Shown here one piece after another: positions 1 to 5,026 of a stretch of 5,766 nucleotides of DNA (positions within the stretch are counted from its first letter, which is position 1; every line of letters starts with the position of its first letter). The notes below the pieces were generated by a model, which saw only the letters and a list, made by a program, of their open reading frames with translations, was not told the origin of the DNA and ran no database searches. Source of the DNA: Methanomicrobiales archaeon (lineage in GTDB: Archaea > Halobacteriota > Methanomicrobia > Methanomicrobiales > Methanospirillaceae); NCBI GenBank assembly GCA_017883495.1, contig JADGNL010000055.1, positions 1 to 5,766 on the forward strand, in the 5' to 3' direction. The position numbers and the translations under genes were made by a program.

Positions 1-915
1 ATCCTTCTCCCGGTCGGCCCACGAGATCGGCTCGGGAATGCTCAGGACATCCTCGGGCTGATGATCGGCGATCACGCGGCGCGGCAGAGTCGTGGCGACA
101 CCGCGTTCGGCGAGGGCATCGGGCAGGGCGCGGAGGAAGGCGAGAATCCCGGTCTCGGCGCCGAAGTGTTCGCCGTAGGTCTCGAAGTCTTTGAAGACCG
201 AGACGACGGGGTCGGCGATCGCGGCCACCTCGTCCGCGTACGCCCCGACCTCGAGGGTCTCGGCGGGATCGTGCCGGTCCGCGAGCGCCCCGCCGTAGCG
301 GTAGGCGATCTCATCCGAGAGATGGGTGTTCCGGAGGAGTGTCGGCATGCCCATGCAGAGGTAGAGCCTGTTCGGCGAGCGATCCCCGAGGACTCGCGGC
401 ACCCCCTCCGTGTACGCGGCGAGGAAACCGAGCTCGCCCGCCAGGGTTGCGATCTCGTTGGAATAGATGAACTCGGTGTTCTCGAGCGTGGTGGGGCGGA
501 TGTGGAAGAGGTCCCAGAGCACGTCCATGTGCTGATACACCTGTTTCGCGAACTCCGTCTTGTCGCGGAAGAGGGATGCGACGGAATGATAATAAGTCTG
601 GGCGAGTACCTCGGCGTTGCGGTGGCGGGCCACCTGGCCGAACTGCTCGAGCGTATCCGGGCGCCAGCGCTCGAGCTGCTCGATCAGCGTGCCCGAGAAC
701 GAGAAGGCGAACTGGTGGCCGGCGTCGAGGCTCTCGAGGACGATGCGGGTTGCCGGGTCGTAGCAGCGATCCGCGACCCGCTCCAGGATCTCGCGGTTTG
801 CCGGGTCGAAGTACCGGTCAGGTTCGACTGGGGTCGCCTCGCAGCGGAACGCTCTCCTCAGCCGCAGCGGCTGGTGGACCTCGAATCCTAGGACGATCTC
901 GGGAATGATGCACAC
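1..915 (-). CDS. GH57 alpha-amylase-type glycoside hydrolase, N-terminal part (C-terminus off window)
   Basis: This is a glycoside hydrolase family 57 protein of the methanogen alpha-amylase type, expected to act in the cytoplasm on glycogen-like or other alpha-glucans; the substrate is inferred. About 302 residues are visible, numbered here from the ATT at 906-904. GH57 motifs appear in order: GFEVHQP (7-13, motif 1), FSFSGTLIEQL (68-78, motif 2 region), LENTEFIYSNE (141-151, motif 3, with E145 the likely nucleophile) and FKDFETYGEH (238-247, motif 4, with D240 the likely acid/base). The last visible part, ISWADREKD, matches the usual position of a conserved tryptophan-aspartate segment. No signal peptide is seen. 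The end at 915 is the only canonical in-frame start (GTG), but it overlaps the Shine-Dalgarno. Family members typically begin just before the GFEVHQP segment, so initiation at ATT 906-904 or ATC 909-907 is more likely. The gene is divergent from cofG. Family assignment is firm; substrate is not. Confidence 0.88.
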   Translation of the reverse strand, partial: MCIIPEIVLGFEVHQPLRLRRAFRCEATPVEPDRYFDPANREILERVADRCYDPATRIVLESLDAGHQFAFSFSGTLIEQLERWRPDTLEQFGQVARHRNAEVLAQTYYHSVASLFRDKTEFAKQVYQHMDVLWDLFHIRPTTLENTEFIYSNEIATLAGELGFLAAYTEGVPRVLGDRSPNRLYLCMGMPTLLRNTHLSDEIAYRYGGALADRHDPAETLEVGAYADEVAAIADPVVSVFKDFETYGEHFGAETGILAFLRALPDALAERGVATTLPRRVIADHQPEDVLSIPEPISWADREKD

Positions 916-920
916 CTCCT
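913..920 (-). promoter_or_regulatory. Shine-Dalgarno of the GH57 gene, decides the start
   Basis: Read on the minus strand, AGGAGGTG (920 to 913) is an eight-base match to the complement of the archaeal 16S 3' end. It overlaps the only canonical in-frame start, GTG at 915-913. Downstream in frame, ATC at 909-907 lies 3 bases and ATT at 906-904 lies 6 bases after this match. Spacing and the family N-terminus favour a non-AUG start at ATT or ATC. No in-frame ATG, GTG or TTG lies between 915 and the upstream stop (TGA at 1107-1105). Confidence 0.65.
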
Positions 921-1007
921 GTTGCGACGATGGCCGGACGTTCGGGGAGTTGCTACGGCGTCGCTGGCCGTCTCGCCTATTGCAGGGTGGGTAGTGCTCC
1001 CGGGGAG

Positions 1008-1017
1008 GGTATAAGAA
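1008..1017 (-). promoter_or_regulatory. candidate box A (TATA) promoter for the GH57 gene
   Basis: The minus strand reads TTCTTATACC here, preceded by GGAAAC, which resembles a BRE plus TATA arrangement. A transcription start about 25 bases further on, near 985, would give a leader of roughly 75-80 bases. A second AT-rich alternative on the same strand is the reverse of the cofG box (TTTATATT at 1089-1082), giving a longer leader. Assigned by eye only. Confidence 0.35.
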
Positions 1018-1071
1018 GTTTCCGGAAAAATGGGCGATAATCGGGTATATTGGGACAAAATGGCCTGAAAG

Positions 1072-1079
1072 GTTGCAAC
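1072..1079. promoter_or_regulatory. 8-bp perfect palindrome next to the cofG box A, possible operator
   Basis: GTTGCAAC is its own reverse complement and sits four bases upstream of the TATAAATAT element, inside the region shared by the two divergent genes. This position would suit a regulator acting on one or both promoters. The site is short and a second copy was not found in the window, so a regulatory role is only a possibility. Confidence 0.25.
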
Positions 1080-1092
1080 AAAATATAAATAT
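1080..1092 (+). promoter_or_regulatory. candidate box A (TATA) promoter of the cofG operon
   Basis: AAAATATAAATAT is the most AT-rich stretch in the window, and its core TATAAATAT (1084-1092) resembles an archaeal TATA box, preceded by an A-rich BRE-like CAACAAA. The predicted start of transcription is around 1112-1116, leaving a leader of about 90 bases before the cofG ATG. The element is nearly symmetric, so it could also serve the minus strand. Confidence 0.5.
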
Positions 1093-1206
1093 CGCTCTGA
1101 TAATTCAATCGCCGCAGGACCGTTCTCACGCAGTTCCCGGGCGACCTGCCGCACAGAGGCGGACTCGACGGTGAAGCTTGAATAGTGGCGCCTCCCATCT
1201 GTATAC

Positions 1207-2193
1207 ATGCCCCGCCGCCGGATCACGTTCTCGCGGAACGTCTTCCTGCCGCTGACCACAGTCTGCCGGAACCGGTGCGCGTACTGCGGCTTTCGCCGGC
1301 CCGTTGGGCCCGGGTGCCTGATGCGGCCCGATGAGGTCGGGGCCGTCCTCGACGAGGGCGCCCGCACGGGCTGCACCGAAGCCCTCTTCACCTTCGGCGA
1401 GCGCCCGGGGGAAGTGCCTGGCTTTGCAGCCGAGCTCGGCGCCGTCGGCGAGGAGTCCATCCTCGACTACTGTCGCCGGCTCTGCCTCGACGCGATCGAA
1501 CGCGGCTTACTGCCGCACACGAACGCAGGAGTGCTCGACGAGGTCGAGCTCGAGTCGCTCGCGGAGGTGAACGCGAGCATGGGGTTGATGCTCGAGACAA
1601 CGGCCCGGGTGCCTTCGCATGAGGGCTCGCCCGGCAAAGATCCTGAGGCCCGGCTCGCAACGATCGAGGCCGCCGGCCGTCTCCGGATTCCGTTTACGAC
1701 CGGCCTCTTGCTCGGGATCGGCGAGACCGCGGCGGACCGCGTCGAATCGCTCGAGGCGATCAGAGCCCTGCACCGGCGGTACGGCCACATCCAGGAGGTG
1801 ATCCTCCAGAACTTCGCGCCACAGGAGGGGACGGGCATGGCCGGTGCGGCGACGATCGCGCCCGCCGAGTACTGCGAAACGGTACGGCTGGCCCGCGAGG
1901 TGCTGCCGGCCGAGGTCGCGGTCCAGGTCCCGCCGAACCTAGCGGACGCAGCCGTCCTCGTCCGGTGCGGCGCGGACGACCTCGGCGGGGTCTCGCCCTG
2001 TTCGATCGACCACATCAACCCCGACCACCCCTGGCCGGCCGTCGACGAGCTCCGGCGTGCAGTCGCGCCCGATGCCGAGCTGGTCGAGCGGCTCTGCATC
2101 CACCCCCGCTTTGTCGAGCGGGGCTGGTACCCGACGACTCTGGCGCCGCTCGTCCGACGCCTCTCCGAACAAATCAGGGAGCAACAGCAGTGA
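1207..2193 (+). CDS. cofG: CofG, 7,8-didemethyl-8-hydroxy-5-deazariboflavin (Fo) synthase subunit 1
   Basis: CofG is the radical SAM enzyme that closes the deazaflavin ring of Fo, the chromophore of coenzyme F420. It acts on the adduct that CofH makes from tyrosine and 5-amino-6-ribitylaminouracil. The 328-residue protein is full length for the family. The [4Fe-4S]/SAM motif is CRNRCAYC with C20, C24 and C27. Other family landmarks are TFGERPGE (62-69), GLMLE (126-130), TTGLLLGIGE (164-173), QNFAP (201-205) and DDLGGVSP (257-264). The ATG at 1207 is the only possible start: the frame has a TAG at 1183-1185 and no other start codon follows it. No good Shine-Dalgarno precedes it (only a weak GTGG at about 1185). 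The stop overlaps the purC start. CofH is not in the window. Identification is confident. Confidence 0.95.
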   Translation: MPRRRITFSRNVFLPLTTVCRNRCAYCGFRRPVGPGCLMRPDEVGAVLDEGARTGCTEALFTFGERPGEVPGFAAELGAVGEESILDYCRRLCLDAIERGLLPHTNAGVLDEVELESLAEVNASMGLMLETTARVPSHEGSPGKDPEARLATIEAAGRLRIPFTTGLLLGIGETAADRVESLEAIRALHRRYGHIQEVILQNFAPQEGTGMAGAATIAPAEYCETVRLAREVLPAEVAVQVPPNLADAAVLVRCGADDLGGVSPCSIDHINPDHPWPAVDELRRAVAPDAELVERLCIHPRFVERGWYPTTLAPLVRRLSEQIREQQQ

Positions 2194-2900
2194 GCGAGGA
2201 GTTACTCTACGCGGGCAAGGCGAAGTCGGTCTACCGATCCGACGCGCCCGACGAACTCGTCGTGGTCTTCCGCGACGATATCACCGCCTTCGACGGCGGC
2301 AAGAAGGACGTGCTCTCCCGGAAGGGAGAGTATAACGCCCGGGTCTCAGCCCGCCTCTTCGAGGTTCTCGAGAAGGCAGGAGTCCCCACCCACTTCCTCC
2401 GGCTCGAAGATCCGACCAGGATGCGCGTGCGCCGGCTCGCGATGGTCCCACTCGAGGTGATCGTCCGGAACCGCGCGGCCGGCTCTCTCGTTCGGAACTA
2501 CCCGTTCGAGTCGGGGCAGCCGCTCGCCCCGCCCCTGATCGTGATCGACTACAAGGACGACGCTCGCCACGACCCAATGGTCAACGACGAGATCATCCTG
2601 GCGCTGGGCCTGCTCGGACGTGCCGAGCTCGAGGAGATGAAGGGCCTCGCCCTCCGGGTGAACGGAGTGCTCCGCGGAATCTTCGCCGCCGCCGACCTCG
2701 ACCTCGTCGACTTCAAGCTCGAGTTCGGGCGGGACGACGAAGGCCGGCTCCGGCTCGGCGACGAGGTCAGCATGGACTCCATGCGCCTCTGGAGTCGGGA
2801 GACGGGAGAGTCGCTCGACAAGGACGTATACCGACTCGGCACGGGCGATGTCCTCGGTGCGTACGCGCGGGTGGCCGAACGGCTCGGCCTGGAGATGTAG
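2190..2900 (+). CDS. purC: PurC, phosphoribosylaminoimidazole-succinocarboxamide (SAICAR) synthase
   Basis: PurC joins aspartate to CAIR with ATP to give SAICAR in purine synthesis. The protein is 236 residues, a normal length for stand-alone PurC. Motifs seen are YAGKAKSVY (7-15, nucleotide-binding strand), DDITAFDG (29-36), the first SAICAR signature ending in LEVIVRNRAAGS (88-99) and the second signature LVDFKLEFG (172-180). The segment DEVSMDSMRLW (191-201) corresponds to the family's usual DE-x-SPD-x-x-RLW, with methionine (M195) where proline is common. The start is GTG at 2190, overlapping the cofG TGA in a GTGA junction; AGGGAG (2177-2182) lies seven bases upstream. An earlier start in this frame would run deep into cofG and add non-family sequence. 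It ends one base before purS, so it is co-translated with its neighbours. Confidence 0.95.
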   Translation: MSEELLYAGKAKSVYRSDAPDELVVVFRDDITAFDGGKKDVLSRKGEYNARVSARLFEVLEKAGVPTHFLRLEDPTRMRVRRLAMVPLEVIVRNRAAGSLVRNYPFESGQPLAPPLIVIDYKDDARHDPMVNDEIILALGLLGRAELEEMKGLALRVNGVLRGIFAAADLDLVDFKLEFGRDDEGRLRLGDEVSMDSMRLWSRETGESLDKDVYRLGTGDVLGAYARVAERLGLEM

Positions 2901-2901
2901 C

Positions 2902-3144
2902 ATGCAGTTTGACGTCATCATCACGATTGCACTGAAGGAGGGGATGCTCGACCCCGAGGCGCGGGCGATCCGGAACGCACTCGAACATCTCGGGATCCCG
3001 ACGCTCTCGCTCTCGACGGCTCGCCGATTCCGGCTGGGGCTCGAGGCTCCGACGCGGGAGGAAGCTGAGGCACGGGCGCGGGAATGCTGTGTGCGGCTCC
3101 TCGCGAACCCGGTGATCCCCCGGTACGAGAGCGAGGTCGCCTGA
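2902..3144 (+). CDS. purS: PurS, FGAM synthetase small subunit
   Basis: PurS is the small structural subunit of the three-part phosphoribosylformylglycinamidine (FGAM) synthetase, bridging PurL and PurQ so that ammonia can pass between them. The 80-residue length and the pattern are typical: an N-terminal strand with LKEGMLDPEARAI (11-23), the Leu-Gly-Ile segment (29-31), a central STARRFRL (38-45), and a helix rich in Glu and Ala leading to CCVRLLANPVIPRYE (62-76). GGAG at 2891-2894 gives a seven-base spacing to the ATG. It starts one base after the purC stop and its TGA overlaps the purQ ATG (ATGA-type junction TGATG), as expected for subunits made in fixed ratio. Confidence 0.95.
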   Translation: MQFDVIITIALKEGMLDPEARAIRNALEHLGIPTLSLSTARRFRLGLEAPTREEAEARARECCVRLLANPVIPRYESEVA

Positions 3145-3848
3145 TGCGGTTTGCCGTGATCCGGTTCGGGGGGTCGAACTGCGACCTGGACACGGTTCAC
3201 GCCCTCGAGGAGGTGATTGGCGTCCCGACGGATCTGGTCTGGTACCGGGACGGGCTCCAGCGGGAGTACGATGCGGTCGTGCTCCCCGGCGGCTTCTCGT
3301 ACGGCGACTACCTTCGGGCGGGCGCTATCGCTGCCAGGACACCGATCATGGCCGACGTGATCAGGCACGCGGAGGCCGGCGGGCTCGTGCTAGGCATCTG
3401 CAACGGCGCCCAGATCGGCGCTGAGAGCGGGCTCGTGCCCGGTGTATTCACGAGAAACGAGGTTCCCCGGTTCGTCTGTCGCCCCGCCCACCTCCGTGTC
3501 GAGACGGCGGAGAGCCCGTTCACGCTTCTCTTCAAGCGGGGCGAGGTGATCCGGCTGCCCGTCGCCCACGGCGAGGGACGGTACGTCGCGCCCCCCGAGA
3601 CGATCGCCCACCTGAACCGGGAGCGGCGGGTCGCATTCCGATACTGCGGCGCGGACGGGCAGGTCACGGCCGACGCGAACCCGAACGGCTCGGCCGACGG
3701 GATCGCGGGCGTCCTCTCCGAGAAGCGGAACGTGCTCGTGATGATGCCCCATCCCGAGCGGGCGAGCGAACTCGTACTCGGCTCCGAGGACGGGCGCCGG
3801 ATCTTCGAATCGATGATCGCCCACTGCTGCCGGAGCGGGAAAGACTGA
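3144..3848 (+). CDS. purQ: PurQ, FGAM synthetase glutamine amidotransferase subunit
   Basis: PurQ hydrolyses glutamine to supply ammonia to PurL for conversion of FGAR to FGAM. It is a class I (triad) glutamine amidotransferase of 234 residues, the usual size. Visible motifs are RFGGSNCDLD (7-16), VVLPGGFSYGDYLRAGAIA (45-63), the nucleophile elbow GICNGAQIG (84-92) with C86, PVAHGEGRY (139-147), and MMPHPERA (200-207) holding the triad H203 and E205. The ATG at 3144 overlaps the purS stop, and GAGGT (3132-3136) is a suitable ribosome site. An upstream extension inside purS is possible in this frame but the family N-terminus (a strand right before GSNCD) supports 3144. PurL, the synthetase subunit it needs, is not in the window and must be elsewhere. 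Confidence 0.95.
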   Translation: MRFAVIRFGGSNCDLDTVHALEEVIGVPTDLVWYRDGLQREYDAVVLPGGFSYGDYLRAGAIAARTPIMADVIRHAEAGGLVLGICNGAQIGAESGLVPGVFTRNEVPRFVCRPAHLRVETAESPFTLLFKRGEVIRLPVAHGEGRYVAPPETIAHLNRERRVAFRYCGADGQVTADANPNGSADGIAGVLSEKRNVLVMMPHPERASELVLGSEDGRRIFESMIAHCCRSGKD

Positions 3849-3876
3849 TGCTTCCGCCCGGCAAGGAGATGGCATT

Positions 3877-4164
3877 ATGAGTGAAGGTGAACCTGTGACG
3901 GAAGCGGAGATGCACGCCTGGGTCGAGCGCGAAGCGGAGATCTCCGGCTTCCGTCTGAACCCCGACGAACGTCAGCTGAAGACCGTGGTCAAGGGTCTCG
4001 TCCGGAACCGCGAACGGTTCGGGGCGCGGTACTGCCCCTGCCGCATCCGGAGCGGCGACCCCGAGAAGGACGCCGCGATCGTCTGCCCGTGCGTCCACCG
4101 CGACGAAGAGGTGGCCACCGGAGGGCGATGCCACTGTAACCTCTTCCACGCGCCCGAACCATAG
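3877..4164 (+). CDS. ferredoxin:thioredoxin reductase catalytic-subunit-like protein
   Basis: This 95-residue protein has the signature of the ferredoxin:thioredoxin reductase (FTR) catalytic beta subunit: C53-P-C55, C70-P-C72 and C85-H-C87. By analogy with the plant/cyanobacterial enzyme, C53, C70, C72 and C85 would hold a [4Fe-4S] cluster and C55 with C87 would form the redox disulfide. Such proteins pass electrons from ferredoxin one at a time to reduce a disulfide. The N-terminal half is helical and charged, as in the family. There is no rubredoxin domain, and no FTR variable subunit gene is seen nearby, as is usual in archaeal forms. GGAG at 3865-3868 region precedes the ATG by about 8 bases. 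It follows purQ by 28 bases and probably ends the operon. The in vivo partner (thioredoxin, glutaredoxin-like or another disulfide) is unknown. Confidence 0.9.
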   Translation: MSEGEPVTEAEMHAWVEREAEISGFRLNPDERQLKTVVKGLVRNRERFGARYCPCRIRSGDPEKDAAIVCPCVHRDEEVATGGRCHCNLFHAPEP

Positions 4165-4193
4165 CGACGAACGGCCCAGGAGTCATCGCCACC

Positions 4194-4199
4194 TTTTTT
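4194..4199 (+). terminator. T-tract terminator candidate after the cofG-pur operon
   Basis: A run of six T bases lies 30 bases after the stop of the FTR-like gene and before the next gene. Archaeal transcription often ends at such U-runs without a hairpin, and no strong stem precedes it. A weak 5-bp stem (4205-4209 with 4215-4219) lies after, not before, the tract. Some read-through into the SIMPL gene is possible. Confidence 0.45.
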
Positions 4200-4230
4200 C
4201 CCCAAAGAGCCCATCTCTTGCCGATCGAAC

Positions 4231-4998
4231 ATGCGATACACAGCAACGGTGCTTGCGGCACTCTTCTGCATCTGCGGAGCCGTCGTGGTGGTCACGGCGC
4301 TCACGCCGACCGGGGTCACGCCGACCCAGACCGTCGACACGACGGTCCCCGACCACCTGATCCGGACCTCCGCCGTCGGCGAGGTGGTCTCGTCGCCCGA
4401 CCGGGCGGAGATCCAGATAGGGGTCGAGACCGAGAACGCCGACGTTCAGGTGGCCCAGAGCCAGAACGCGGACCGGATGACCAACGTCACGAACGCGATG
4501 AAGGCCCTCGGGATCCCTGACGACCACCTGACCACGACCGGGTACACGGTCACGCCCGTCTACGATACCGGCCCGACGCCGATACCGTTGTCGCTCGGCC
4601 AGCGAAAGCCGACGACGTACCGTGTCTCGAACACGCTCCTCGTCCGGGTCGACGACGTGGCGCGGGTCGGCGCGGTGATCGATACGGCCGTCAGGTCAGA
4701 CGCGAACCAGGTCAACTCTATCGCGTTCCTCTTCTCCGAGCAGAAAAGCGCGACTCTCCGCGCCCTGGCGCTGGCCCAGGCCGTGAACCGGACGCGGGTC
4801 GACGCCGGGACGGTGGCATCCGCGCTCGGCGTGCGGCTCCTCGATTCCCGAGAGGTTCAGGTCGATTCGGGCGCGATCCCGATCGTTTACGACAGCAGCA
4901 CCGGGGCAGGGTCGGGAGCGGTAGCGCCGACGACCCCGATCCAGCCCGGCACCCTGAAGGTCACGGCGAGCGTTCAGGTCGCCTGGGCCTACGCGTGA
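4231..4998 (+). CDS. SIMPL domain (DUF541) exported or membrane-anchored protein
   Basis: This 255-residue protein has one N-terminal hydrophobic segment (about residues 6-24) that can act as signal peptide or anchor; no clear lipobox cysteine pattern is present, although C13 and C15 lie inside the segment. A Thr/Pro-rich linker (25-40) follows, then a SIMPL/DUF541 domain. Family features are VGEVVSSPDRAEIQIGVET (49-67), the helix with MKALGIPDDHLTTTGYTVTPVYD (90-112), YRVSNTLLVRVDDVARVGAVID (130-151), NQVNSIAFLFSE (159-170), and the closing strand PGTLKVTASVQVAW (239-252). The biochemical role of the family is poorly known; members in bacteria are periplasmic or surface proteins. It faces outward by inference. 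The ATG lacks a recognisable Shine-Dalgarno or TATA box upstream, so its transcription may be partly read-through. It converges with the next gene. Confidence 0.88.
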   Translation: MRYTATVLAALFCICGAVVVVTALTPTGVTPTQTVDTTVPDHLIRTSAVGEVVSSPDRAEIQIGVETENADVQVAQSQNADRMTNVTNAMKALGIPDDHLTTTGYTVTPVYDTGPTPIPLSLGQRKPTTYRVSNTLLVRVDDVARVGAVIDTAVRSDANQVNSIAFLFSEQKSATLRALALAQAVNRTRVDAGTVASALGVRLLDSREVQVDSGAIPIVYDSSTGAGSGAVAPTTPIQPGTLKVTASVQVAWAYA

Positions 4999-5000
4999 CA

Positions 5001-5026
5001 CGGCGGCCCGGACCGCCGCCTCTTTT
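5001..5026 (+). terminator. hairpin plus T-tract terminator after the SIMPL gene
   Basis: CGGCGG (5001-5006) pairs perfectly with CCGCCG (5013-5018) around a six-base loop, followed by CC and TCTTTTT (5020-5026). It begins two bases after the SIMPL stop. On the minus strand the stem is not followed by T bases, so it serves the plus-strand gene. Its last T base is also part of the TAA stop of the converging minus-strand gene. Confidence 0.7.

Noticed and set aside
61..891. 276-codon plus-strand open frame opposite the GH57 gene
   Set aside because: The minus strand carries clear GH57 motifs over the same stretch; the plus-strand product has no recognisable motif and low-complexity Glu/Arg/Gly composition typical of antisense frames in GC-rich DNA.
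1171..1185. Tiny upstream frame GTG-AAG-CTT-GAA-TAG in the cofG leader
   Set aside because: Four codons with no Shine-Dalgarno; likely chance, although it lies in the predicted leader.
888..1460. 190-codon minus-strand open frame across the divergent promoter region and the start of cofG
   Set aside because: It covers the AT-rich promoter core and the conserved CofG radical SAM motif region, and its product is Ser/Arg/Pro-rich with no motif.
2346..3368. 340-codon minus-strand open frame spanning purC, purS and purQ
   Set aside because: It is longer than any gene it covers, but it crosses three well-identified purine genes and shows no family pattern; high GC removes stop codons from this antisense frame.
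4205..4219. 5-bp inverted repeat AAGAG/CTCTT before the SIMPL gene
   Set aside because: The stem is short and AT-containing, and it lies after the T-tract, so it is not a terminator stem and too weak to call an operator.
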